Shown one piece after another: positions 7,649 to 15,113 of a stretch of 17,172 nucleotides of DNA. Each line of letters begins with the position of its first letter. Position 1 is the stretch's first letter. The stretch comes from Bacteroides sp. Lineage in GTDB: Bacteria; Bacteroidota; Bacteroidia; Bacteroidales; Muribaculaceae. The notes below the pieces were generated by a model. It was not told the origin of the DNA. It ran no database searches and saw nothing but the letters and a program-made list of their open reading frames with translations. The stretch covers positions 36,606 to 53,777 of the forward strand of contig JAAVDO010000007.1 of assembly GCA_014801735.1 (NCBI GenBank), read 5' to 3'. The position numbers were made by a program, and so were the translations under genes.

Positions 7649-8077
7649 ATGACACCCGACCATCACAACCCCCTCAAGAGCGCCATCGGCCGACGGATTG
7701 AAAGCGCCGGTCGCCCCGCCACCAACCTCAACTACCGCACCATGCAACTCGTCATGGCCGAAGCCCGGCGCATGGCCGAACGCCGTGAGCGGCGTGTGCG
7801 CTACATATCCTGGTGCGTCTGGATCCTGATGGCCGCATTCGGCATCTACACAATCATCCACGTATGCGGCGCATCAATGCGCGAGGGATTCTCGGGTGTC
7901 GCCGCAACCATCACCAACCCCGAGGCCTGGAACTCGCCATCGGCCTACACCACAATCATCCTCGGCTTTATCGGCCTCGCCATAGTCATCTGCAACTGCC
8001 TCCTCGGTCCTGTCTACGACCGACTGATGCTCCGCGAACTCATGAAGCACACCGGGCGGCACACCAAACGCCGCTGA
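7649..8077 (+). CDS. Two-TM membrane protein co-transcribed with the ECF sigma factor (candidate anti-sigma/partner)
   Basis: A 142-residue protein of unknown family. It has a basic, helical, probably cytoplasmic N-terminus (about 1-50, ending in RRMAERRERRVRY), TM1 at about 52-72, a periplasmic loop of about 28 residues, TM2 at about 100-119, and a short basic tail (RHTKRR). It starts 9 nt after the sigma gene stop and is surely co-transcribed. A short cytoplasmic domain before TM segments, directly after an ECF sigma gene, is the usual layout of membrane anti-sigma factors, but I see no zinc-binding ZAS motif (HxxxCxxC) or FecR-like domain. A sigma-tethering role is therefore inferred from position alone. 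It could instead be an effector of the regulon. Confidence 0.8.
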   Translation: MTPDHHNPLKSAIGRRIESAGRPATNLNYRTMQLVMAEARRMAERRERRVRYISWCVWILMAAFGIYTIIHVCGASMREGFSGVAATITNPEAWNSPSAYTTIILGFIGLAIVICNCLLGPVYDRLMLRELMKHTGRHTKRR

Positions 8078-8158
8078 CTCCACTCCCCCGCCGATCCCAG
8101 ATAGCCTCGGTAGTGGAATAAAACGCCCATGCCGTGATTTTCATACCCCGACAGCGCA

Positions 8159-8199
8159 TTATTGTCAGGATTTTTGCTAATTTTGCGGTCTGACAATAA
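8159..8199. promoter_or_regulatory. Perfect 10-bp inverted repeat bracketing the M64 peptidase promoter (candidate operator)
   Basis: TTATTGTCAG (8159-8168) and CTGACAATAA (8190-8199) are exact inverted copies 21 nt apart. Their centres are 31 bp apart, about three helical turns, so both arms face the same side of the DNA. The -7 element TAATTTTG lies between them. The left arm covers the -33 region and the right arm the transcription start, a layout expected for a repressor. The left arm would not be transcribed, so an RNA hairpin is unlikely. Confidence 0.55.
8178..8185 (+). promoter_or_regulatory. Bacteroidetes -7 promoter element of the M64 peptidase gene
   Basis: TAATTTTG matches TAnnTTTG and is followed by CGG. 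It lies 24 nt before the ATG at 8210, giving a leader of roughly 15-20 nt. The only upstream TTG triplets (8162-8164 and within 8171-8176) are closer than the usual 19-21 nt, so the -33 part is weak and an activator may be needed. Confidence 0.55.
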
Positions 8200-8209
8200 C
8201 ACCTACCCA

Positions 8210-9490
8210 ATGCGTTTATTCCTATTCCTTGCAGCAACCCTGCTCACTGCCTTTGCCGGACGTTCCGATGAGTTCTCCGATAACTTTCACGACCGCACCC
8301 TACGCCTCGACTATATTTTCTCTGCCAATGGCGAAAACCGCTATGTGAATACCGACAATATGTCGACTACCGCCGGGTGGGCCGGACGGCGCTCCAATCT
8401 CTCCAAGCTTCCTTATCTGGCCGACGGCACCATCGACCTGATCGATGCCGAAACCGGCGACACTATTTACCGTCACTCATTCTCGTCGCTCTACAACGAA
8501 TGGCTGGCGACCGACGAGAGCCTCACGGTTCCTCAGGCTTTCCATAACAGCTTCATCGTGCCGCAGCCCCGCAGGAAAACACGCATCAACGTCACCCTGA
8601 CCGATGCACGCCGCGAGCCTTTCGCTACCATGACACACGTCTATGATCCCGAAGAGATCCTTATCGAGTCGCGCGACAACATTGCCCCGCTGCCTCACCG
8701 ATACCTTCACAAGTCACCTCTGCCAGCCGACAAGGCCATCGATGTAGCTATTCTTGCCGAAGGCTACACCAGGCAGGAGATGGATAGCTTCTATCGTCAT
8801 GCAGAGATCGCCGTGGAATCGATCCTGAACCATGAGCCCTTCAAGTCAATGGCCGATCGCTTCAATTTCGTGGCCGTCGAGAGCGAATCGATGGATTCGG
8901 GTGTAAGCGTGCCCCGCCTCAACGACTGGAAGCGCACTGCATTCGGCTCTCACTTCTCAACCTTCCATTCCGACCGCTATCTGACCACCGACAAACTCGG
9001 CAAGGTTCACGACGCCCTGACCGGCATACCCTACGAACATATCATCATTCTTGCCAACACCGACGAATATGGCGGTGGCGGTATCTACAACAGCTATACG
9101 CTCACTACTGCCCGCCACAACGCTTTCCGGCCTGTGGTTGTCCACGAATTCGGCCACAGCTTCGGAGGTCTGGGCGACGAGTATTTCTATGATGGCGACG
9201 TGATGGAAGACTCCTATCCCACCGATGTTGAACCTTGGCACCCCAACCTCACGACCCTCACGGATTTCGACTCGAAGTGGAAAGCCGATCTCAAGCCCGG
9301 CACTCCCGTTCCCACTCCGGTGAAGCAGGCTGCGAAATGGCCTCTTGGCGTATATGAGGGTGGCGGCTATTCATCTAAGGGCGTATATCGCCCGGCCGAC
9401 GAGTGCCGTATGCGCAACAACTCTTATCCTGCTTTCTGCGAAGGCTGCCGCCTGGCACTTGTAAAGCTCATAAACTTCTACACCGAATAA
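8210..9490 (+). CDS. Secreted M64 family (IgA-peptidase-like) zinc metallopeptidase
   Basis: A 426-residue protein. MRLFLFLAATLLTAFAG at the N-terminus is a signal peptide, so it acts outside the cytoplasm. Residues about 25-150 look like the M64 N-terminal beta domain. The peptidase domain follows (DVAILAEGYTRQEMDSFY, about 178-195). The zinc site is HEFGHSFGGLGDEY (312-325), of HExxHxxxGxxDE form: His312 and His316 bind zinc, Glu313 is the base and Asp323 the probable third ligand. The Cys-containing tail (DECRMRNN, FCEGC) is typical of the family. An upstream TTG start at 8162 would add 16 residues but lies before the promoter, so ATG 8210 is chosen. M64 is named for a clostridial IgA protease; most gut Bacteroidales members have unknown substrates, so cleavage of IgA is not implied. 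There is no type IX sorting tail, unlike the C10 protease. Confidence 0.93.
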   Translation: MRLFLFLAATLLTAFAGRSDEFSDNFHDRTLRLDYIFSANGENRYVNTDNMSTTAGWAGRRSNLSKLPYLADGTIDLIDAETGDTIYRHSFSSLYNEWLATDESLTVPQAFHNSFIVPQPRRKTRINVTLTDARREPFATMTHVYDPEEILIESRDNIAPLPHRYLHKSPLPADKAIDVAILAEGYTRQEMDSFYRHAEIAVESILNHEPFKSMADRFNFVAVESESMDSGVSVPRLNDWKRTAFGSHFSTFHSDRYLTTDKLGKVHDALTGIPYEHIIILANTDEYGGGGIYNSYTLTTARHNAFRPVVVHEFGHSFGGLGDEYFYDGDVMEDSYPTDVEPWHPNLTTLTDFDSKWKADLKPGTPVPTPVKQAAKWPLGVYEGGGYSSKGVYRPADECRMRNNSYPAFCEGCRLALVKLINFYTE

Positions 9491-9493
9491 CCT

Positions 9494-9523
9494 GTCCGGA
9501 GCTGTATTCCGCCGATTCCGGAC
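9494..9523 (+). other. Short inverted repeat between the M64 gene and metG
   Basis: GTCCGGA (9494-9500) pairs with TCCGGAC (9517-9523) around a 16-nt loop. TACTCAGATAC follows with no T-run, so this is not a convincing terminator. I find no TAnnTTTG promoter in the 54-nt gap either, so read-through from the peptidase gene into metG is possible. Confidence 0.35.
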
Positions 9524-9544
9524 TACTCAGATACTATTACGACG

Positions 9545-11590
9545 ATGGAAAATAACTTTAAGCGCACGCTTATAACCACCGCTCTCCCATACGCAAACGG
9601 CCCTGTTCACATCGGCCACCTCGCCGGTGTATATGTGCCCGCCGACATTTATGCCCGCTATCTCCGCATGAAAGGAGAAGACGTGATCATGATCGGTGGC
9701 AGCGACGAACACGGTGTGCCCATCACTCTCAAAGCCCGTAAAGAAGGCGTAACGCCTCAGGATATTGTCGACCGCTATCATACCATCATCCGCGACTCGA
9801 TGAAGGAACTGGGAATATCATTCGACATATACGGCCGCACTACCTCCGAAACCCACCGGGCAACTGCCTCCGAATTTTTCCGCAAGCTGTATGATGAGGA
9901 TAAATTCGTGGTCAAGACCTCACTTCAACCCTACGACGAGAAAGCCGGCGAATTTCTTGCCGACCGCTATGTGGTAGGCACCTGCCCCCGCTGCGGCAAA
10001 GACGGCGCATATGGTGACCAGTGTGAGGCCTGCGGCACGAGCCTCAGCGCTACCGACCTGATAAATCCTCGGTCGGCCCTCACCGATGCACCCGTGACCA
10101 TGAAGGAGACCACTCACTGGTATCTTCCCCTCGACCGCTATGAGGAAGCTCTGCGCAAGTGGATCCTCGACGGACACAAGGAGTGGAAGACCAACGTCTA
10201 CGGACAGTGCAAATCATGGCTCGATCTGGGTCTGCAGCCCCGTGCCGTGAGCCGCGATCTCAAGTGGGGTGTGCCAGTACCCGTCGAGGGTGCCGAGGGC
10301 AAGGTGCTCTACGTGTGGTTTGATGCACCCATCGGCTATATCAGCAACACCAAGGACCTTCTGCCCGATTCGTGGGAAACTTACTGGAAAGATCCCGAGA
10401 CACGTGTCATCAACTTCATCGGCAAAGACAATATCGTGTTCCATTGCATTGTCTTCCCCGCCATGCTGATGGCCTACGGCGACAATTTCCAGCTTCCCGA
10501 CAATGTGCCGGCCAACGAGTTTCTCAATCTCGAGGGCGACAAGATCAGCACATCGCGCAACTGGGCCGTGTGGCTCCACGAATATCTCCGCGACTTCCCC
10601 GGACGCCAGGACACCCTGCGCTATGTTCTCACAGCCAACGCTCCGGAAACCAAGGACAACGACTTCACGTGGGCCGATTTCCAGGCCCGCAACAATAATG
10701 AGCTCGTGGCTGTGCTCGGCAACTTCGTCAACCGCGCCATGGTGCTCACCCACAAATATTTCGAGGGCGTGGTGCCCGAGCCGGGCGAATATCTGCCCAT
10801 CGACACCACCCTGAGCAATGATGTCCAGGCTGCAACCGTCCGCATGGCAACGGCTCTCGACAATTTCCATTTCCGCGAGGCTCTCAAAGAGATGATGGAG
10901 GTAGCGCGCCTCGGTAACCGCTACCTGCAGGAGACCGAGCCCTGGAAGGTAGCCAAGACCGACATGGACCGCGTGCGCACCATCCTCTACTGCGCGATTC
11001 AGCTTTGCGGACATCTGGCTACAGTCATGTATCCTTTCATGCCTTTCAGTGCCCGCAAGCTTGCAGACATGCTCCGCCTAAAGGACGGCGAGTGGGCCAA
11101 ACTGATCGGCTCAACCACCGTTGTACCCGCCGGAACCGTGCTCGCACCTGCCGAACTGCTGTTCGAGAAGATCGACGACACTGCGATTCAGGCTCAGCTC
11201 GACAGACTTGAGCGCATCAAGAAAGAAAATATCATCCGCAACTTCAAGCCCGAACCTCAGGCTCCCGACGTTGATTTCGACACATTCGCCAAAAGCGATA
11301 TCCGTGTCGGCACCGTGCTCGAGTGCTCCAAGGTCAAGAAGGCCAGCAAACTGCTGAAGTTCCTGATCGACGACGGTATGGAGAAGCGCACAATCGTAAG
11401 CGGAATAGCCGCCTATTATAAGCCCGAAGACCTTATCGGCAAACAGGTATGCTTCATCTGCAATCTGCCCCCGCGCAAACTGATGGGTATAGAGTCGCAG
11501 GGCATGATTCTGTCGGCCATGAATGCCGACGGATCGCTTGTTGTTATCGGCCCGACCGCTCCGGTTGTACCGGGTGCTCAGGTGAAATAA
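9545..11590 (+). CDS. metG: Methionine--tRNA ligase with C-terminal tRNA-binding domain
   Basis: This enzyme charges tRNA-Met with methionine, using ATP, in the cytoplasm. It has 681 residues, the usual length for the long form. The class I signatures are HIGH at 22-25 and KISTS (a KMSKS variant) at 333-337. The zinc knuckle has Cys147, Cys150, Cys160 and Cys163 (CPRCG, CEACG). [10 protein letters not shown] (51-60) lines the active site. The anticodon-binding helical domain covers about 385-560. The C-terminal OB-fold (about 575-681, [20 protein letters not shown] and [15 protein letters not shown]) is the EMAP/Trbp111-like tRNA-binding domain used for dimerisation. The asparaginase gene starts 15 nt after the stop. 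No promoter is obvious in the upstream gap. Confidence 0.98.
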   Translation: MENNFKRTLITTALPYANGPVHIGHLAGVYVPADIYARYLRMKGEDVIMIGGSDEHGVPITLKARKEGVTPQDIVDRYHTIIRDSMKELGISFDIYGRTTSETHRATASEFFRKLYDEDKFVVKTSLQPYDEKAGEFLADRYVVGTCPRCGKDGAYGDQCEACGTSLSATDLINPRSALTDAPVTMKETTHWYLPLDRYEEALRKWILDGHKEWKTNVYGQCKSWLDLGLQPRAVSRDLKWGVPVPVEGAEGKVLYVWFDAPIGYISNTKDLLPDSWETYWKDPETRVINFIGKDNIVFHCIVFPAMLMAYGDNFQLPDNVPANEFLNLEGDKISTSRNWAVWLHEYLRDFPGRQDTLRYVLTANAPETKDNDFTWADFQARNNNELVAVLGNFVNRAMVLTHKYFEGVVPEPGEYLPIDTTLSNDVQAATVRMATALDNFHFREALKEMMEVARLGNRYLQETEPWKVAKTDMDRVRTILYCAIQLCGHLATVMYPFMPFSARKLADMLRLKDGEWAKLIGSTTVVPAGTVLAPAELLFEKIDDTAIQAQLDRLERIKKENIIRNFKPEPQAPDVDFDTFAKSDIRVGTVLECSKVKKASKLLKFLIDDGMEKRTIVSGIAAYYKPEDLIGKQVCFICNLPPRKLMGIESQGMILSAMNADGSLVVIGPTAPVVPGAQVK

Positions 11591-11605
11591 ATCGTCCGCT
11601 CAGCT

Positions 11606-12646
11606 ATGTCGATCATATCAAAACCCCACGCAAGGATTCTGCTGGTATATACCGGCGGCACCATCGGCATGATCGAGAATCCCCAGACGGGAGCGCTGCA
11701 GCCCTTCGATTTCAGCCACCTCATAGACAACGTGCCCAAGCTCGAGAAGCTCGACTACAAGATAGACAACATCTCATTCGATCCGCCCATTGATTCGAGC
11801 GATATGAATCCGGAGCGCTGGCAGGAGATAGCCCGCGTGATCGAGGATCGTTATGACCGCTATGACGGCTTTGTCATCCTTCACGGCACCGACACCATGG
11901 CCTACACTGCCTCGGCTTTGTCGTTTATGCTCGAGAATCTGCGCAAGCCGGTGATTATCACCGGCTCACAGTTGCCTATCGGTGAGGTTCGCACCGACGG
12001 AGAGGAAAACCTGATCACGGCTGTCCAGATAGCCGCCGCAGTCGATGCCAACGGCGACCCGATGGTGCAGGAGGTTGCGATCCTGTTCGAAAACTATCTG
12101 TGGCGCGGCAACCGCTCCACCAAGATGAGTGCCGAGGGCTTCAACGCTTTCAAGAGCAACAACTATCCCCCGCTCGCAAAGATAGGTCTTGATATACACT
12201 TCAACGAACCGGCGCTGCTGCGCCCCGCACCCGGACTGCCGCTCGACGTGCACTACCGCCTCGACACCAGCGTGATGTTTGTCGATCTCTTTCCCGGCAT
12301 ACGCCCCTCGACACTGAGCCATCTGCTGGCCACGCCCGACATAAAGGGAGTGGTGATGCGCACCTACGGCGCCGGAAACGCTCCCACCGACCCGATGTTC
12401 CACCAGATAGTGAAGCGGGCTGTGGAGCGCGGACTGACGATAGTCAATGTCACCCAGTGCGTGAACGGCGGAGTGCAGAAGCGATATGTTGCCGGCGACA
12501 AACTTGCCGGCGCCGGAGTGATTTCCGGCCGCGATTCAACCGCCGAGGCGGCCATCACCAAGATGATGTATCTGCTTGGTTGCGGACTCGAGGGCCACTC
12601 GCTCAAAGACGCGTTCGACATCTCGCTCAGAGGAGAAATCTCTTAA
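11606..12646 (+). CDS. ansA: Type I (cytoplasmic) L-asparaginase
   Basis: The enzyme hydrolyses L-asparagine to aspartate and ammonia. It has 346 residues and no signal peptide, which fits the cytosolic low-affinity AnsA type. The first active-site motif YTGGTIGM (15-22) contains the nucleophile Thr19. The second, HGTDTMAYTASALSFML, begins at residue 93, with Thr95 and Asp96 as the acidic-site pair. ITGSQLPIGEVRTDGEENL is the conserved segment after it. The C-terminal domain carries QCVNGGV and DSTAEAAITKMMYLLG, typical of the family. It lies 15 nt after metG and 27 nt before the transporter gene, probably in one transcript. A glutaminase side activity is possible. Confidence 0.96.
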   Translation: MSIISKPHARILLVYTGGTIGMIENPQTGALQPFDFSHLIDNVPKLEKLDYKIDNISFDPPIDSSDMNPERWQEIARVIEDRYDRYDGFVILHGTDTMAYTASALSFMLENLRKPVIITGSQLPIGEVRTDGEENLITAVQIAAAVDANGDPMVQEVAILFENYLWRGNRSTKMSAEGFNAFKSNNYPPLAKIGLDIHFNEPALLRPAPGLPLDVHYRLDTSVMFVDLFPGIRPSTLSHLLATPDIKGVVMRTYGAGNAPTDPMFHQIVKRAVERGLTIVNVTQCVNGGVQKRYVAGDKLAGAGVISGRDSTAEAAITKMMYLLGCGLEGHSLKDAFDISLRGEIS

Positions 12647-12673
12647 ATTATTCATAACTATCAATCCTTTACC

Positions 12674-13993
12674 ATGACAAATCAATCTACATCCGCGTCG
12701 CAGTCGATCACTGCCAGCCGCTGGTATCCCTGGTTGGTTGTAGGCCTGCTATGGGTAGTGGCCCTGCTCAACTATATGGACCGCCAGATGCTCTCGACAA
12801 TGCAGGGCAACATCGCCCTCGACATTCCGGCTCTGAGAAACGCCGAGGCTTTCGGCGCCCTCATGGCCATCTTCCTCTGGGTATACGGTATCGCCAGCCC
12901 CTTCTCGGGCGCTGTCGCCGACCGTATCAGCCGTAAATGGCTTATCGTAGGATCGCTCGGCGTATGGTCGGGTGTCACTTATGCGATGGGCTACTGCAAC
13001 GACTTCCATCAGCTCATGTGGCTTCGCGGCGTGATGGGTATCAGCGAAGCTCTATACATACCCTCGGCCCTCTCGCTCATCGCCGACTATTTCACCGGCA
13101 AGGGACGTTCACTCGCCATCGGTCTTCACATGACAGGTCTGTACTGCGGTCAGGCTCTGGGCGGCTTCGGCTCGCTCGTGGCCACTACATGGTCGTGGCA
13201 GGCAACTTTCCACTGGTTCGGTATCATCGGCGTGGCCTATGCCGTAGTGCTCATGTTCCTCCTTCACGAGAAGAAGGGCCACGGAACACCCGCCGCAGCC
13301 GCAAAAACCACTCAGCGTAACTCGGAGTCGGTGATCCAATCGTTTGCCGTAGTGTTCTCAAACGTTGCCTTCTGGGTTATCCTGTTCTTCTTCGCATCAA
13401 GCTCTATCCCCGGCTGGGCTACCAAGAACTGGCTCCCCACCCTGTTCCACGACAACCTTAACCTGAGCATGGAGTGGGCCGGCCCGATGGCTACCCTCAC
13501 CATCTCTGTATCGAGCTTCATCGGCGTTATGGTCGGTGGACCGATGAGCGACCGCTGGGTCAAGAAAAATGTTCGCGGCCGCGTGTTTACCAGCGCTATC
13601 GGTCTGGCAATGATGATTCCGGCTCTGGTGTTCATCGGCCTGGCCCAGAATGCATGGCTGTCGGTTCTCGCCGGTCTGTTCTTCGGCGTAGGCTACGGTA
13701 TGTTCGATGCCAACAACATGCCTATCCTCTGCCAGTTCGTATCGTCGCGTCAGCGCGCTATGGCCTACGGCTTCATGAACTCGCTTGGCGTGATCATGGG
13801 CGCTATCACCACCCAGCTGCTGGGCGGTCTGGCCAACAGCGTAGGTCTGGGCATGTGTTTCGCTCTGATGGGTGGCATCCTCGTGATCGCTCTCATCCTG
13901 CAGCTCACCGTGCTCCGTCCGAAGTATGACGACAAGGATCAGGAAGAACTCTCGAAGGCCGACGAACTCGCAGCCGAAACTATAGAAGCATAA
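12674..13993 (+). CDS. nanT: MFS transporter, probable sialic acid (Neu5Ac) importer
   Basis: A 439-residue major facilitator with about 12 TM segments. NYMDRQML (33-40) ends TM1. The loop 2-3 signature is GAVADRISRKWL (79-90), repeated in the second half as GGPMSDRWVKK. A hydrophilic loop around 195-215 separates the two halves. It is followed 29 nt later by N-acetylneuraminate lyase. In Bacteroides fragilis and Tannerella forsythia an MFS transporter (NanT) is encoded with the lyase and epimerase, so import of free Neu5Ac across the inner membrane is the best reading. The sequence alone would also fit another sugar-acid or organic anion. There is no promoter in the 27-nt gap after ansA. Confidence 0.82.
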   Translation: MTNQSTSASQSITASRWYPWLVVGLLWVVALLNYMDRQMLSTMQGNIALDIPALRNAEAFGALMAIFLWVYGIASPFSGAVADRISRKWLIVGSLGVWSGVTYAMGYCNDFHQLMWLRGVMGISEALYIPSALSLIADYFTGKGRSLAIGLHMTGLYCGQALGGFGSLVATTWSWQATFHWFGIIGVAYAVVLMFLLHEKKGHGTPAAAAKTTQRNSESVIQSFAVVFSNVAFWVILFFFASSSIPGWATKNWLPTLFHDNLNLSMEWAGPMATLTISVSSFIGVMVGGPMSDRWVKKNVRGRVFTSAIGLAMMIPALVFIGLAQNAWLSVLAGLFFGVGYGMFDANNMPILCQFVSSRQRAMAYGFMNSLGVIMGAITTQLLGGLANSVGLGMCFALMGGILVIALILQLTVLRPKYDDKDQEELSKADELAAETIEA

Positions 13994-14022
13994 TCAATTA
14001 TTTACCTAATAAAGCAATCATT

Positions 14023-14952
14023 ATGGAATTTGAAAAGATCGAAGGCCTCATTGACGCGCCCTTCACCCCGTTCCATCCCAATGGCGACCTGAACCTCGCT
14101 CCCATACCCCAGTACGCCGAGATGCTCAAGAAAAACGGTCTCAAAGGCGTGTTCATCAACGGCTCGTCGGGCGAAGGCTACATGCTGACCGACGAAGAGC
14201 GCATGGCTCTGGCCGAAGCATGGATGGATGCCACCAAAGACTTCGAAGACTTCAAGGTAATCGTACACGTAGGTTCATGCTGCGCACGTGCCAGCAAGAA
14301 ACTCGCCGAGCATGCCGCCAAGATCGGCGCATGGGGTATCGGCGCCATGGCTCCTCCCTTCCCGAAGATCGGCCGTATCGAGGAGCTGGTGAAATATATC
14401 GAAGAGATCGCTTCGGGCGCTCCCGAGCTTCCCTTCTACTATTACCACATCCCCGCTTTCAACGGTGCTTTCCTACCCATGATCGACCTGCTCAAGGCTG
14501 TTGATGGACGTGTTCCCAACTTCGCAGGCATCAAGTTTACCTACGAGAGCATTTACGAGTACAACCAGTGCCGTCTCTACAAGGAGGGCCGCTTCGATCT
14601 GCTCCACGGTCAGGACGAGACAATCCTTCCCTCGCTGGCTATGGGCGGCGCACGCGGCGGTATCGGCGGTACCACCAACTACAACGGCCGCGAGCTGGTA
14701 GGCATCATTGAAGCATGGAACCGCGGTGACCTCGAGGCTGCACGCGACCACCAGAACTTCGCACAGGAGGTGATCAACGTGATCTGCCGTTTCCGCGGCA
14801 ACATCGTCGGCGGAAAGCGCATCATGAAGCTCATCGGTCTGGACCTCGGTCCCAACCGCATACCCTTCCGCAACCTCACTGACGAGGAAGAGGCTCAGAT
14901 GAACGAGGAGCTTAAGGAGATCGACTTCTTCAGCCGCTGCAACAAGCTCTGA
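14023..14952 (+). CDS. nanA: N-acetylneuraminate lyase (sialic acid aldolase)
   Basis: A cytoplasmic class I aldolase of the DapA/NanA TIM-barrel family, 309 residues. It splits Neu5Ac into ManNAc and pyruvate. The pyruvate-binding motif is GSSGEGYMLT (47-56), Tyr141 in YHIPAFNG is the catalytic Tyr, and Lys171 in FAGIKFTY forms the Schiff base. GGARGGIGGTTNY is the conserved late-barrel segment. The protein is often called NanL in Bacteroides. Pairing with an MFS transporter upstream and an AGE epimerase downstream supports Neu5Ac over dihydrodipicolinate synthesis. It ends its transcription unit: a strong terminator begins 33 nt after the stop, although the epimerase needed for the next step lies beyond it. 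Confidence 0.94.
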   Translation: MEFEKIEGLIDAPFTPFHPNGDLNLAPIPQYAEMLKKNGLKGVFINGSSGEGYMLTDEERMALAEAWMDATKDFEDFKVIVHVGSCCARASKKLAEHAAKIGAWGIGAMAPPFPKIGRIEELVKYIEEIASGAPELPFYYYHIPAFNGAFLPMIDLLKAVDGRVPNFAGIKFTYESIYEYNQCRLYKEGRFDLLHGQDETILPSLAMGGARGGIGGTTNYNGRELVGIIEAWNRGDLEAARDHQNFAQEVINVICRFRGNIVGGKRIMKLIGLDLGPNRIPFRNLTDEEEAQMNEELKEIDFFSRCNKL

Positions 14953-14984
14953 TGCCCCTGCCGGAATCATAAGGCATAACTGAC

Positions 14985-15028
14985 GCAGAGCCGCGCGAGA
15001 AAGTTTCGCGCGGCTCTGCCCGTTTTTT
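14985..15028 (+). terminator. Strong rho-independent terminator between nanA and nanE
   Basis: GCAGAGCCGCGCGA (14985-14998) pairs perfectly over 14 bp with TCGCGCGGCTCTGC (15006-15019) around a 7-nt loop. CCG and a run of six T (15023-15028) follow. It is the best intrinsic terminator in the window, and it splits the sialic acid genes into two transcription units. Confidence 0.92.
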
Positions 15029-15039
15029 AAAAGCAGATG

Positions 15040-15071
15040 TTTGCCAATCTGACAGAAAAGAATTAAATTTG
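15040..15071 (+). promoter_or_regulatory. Bacteroidetes housekeeping promoter of nanE and the esterase gene
   Basis: TTTG (15040-15043), a 20-nt spacer, then TAAATTTG (15064-15071). Both boxes and the spacing fit the Bacteroidetes -33/-7 consensus. It lies 11 nt after the terminator T-run and 42 nt before the nanE ATG, with a predicted leader of about 35 nt. It is the most complete housekeeping promoter in the window. Confidence 0.8.
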
Positions 15072-15113
15072 CCATTGACAAGTTTACGAACAAACATTCA
15101 ATCATATACCACT

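Noticed and set aside
8079..8117. TCCACT/AGTGGA dyad after the two-TM gene as a terminator
   Set aside because: The stem is only 6 bp with a 27-nt loop, and AATAAAAC follows with no T-run.
8162..8209. TTG start of the M64 peptidase with 16 extra residues
   Set aside because: It lies within the inverted repeat and promoter; the ATG at 8210 gives a clean signal peptide.
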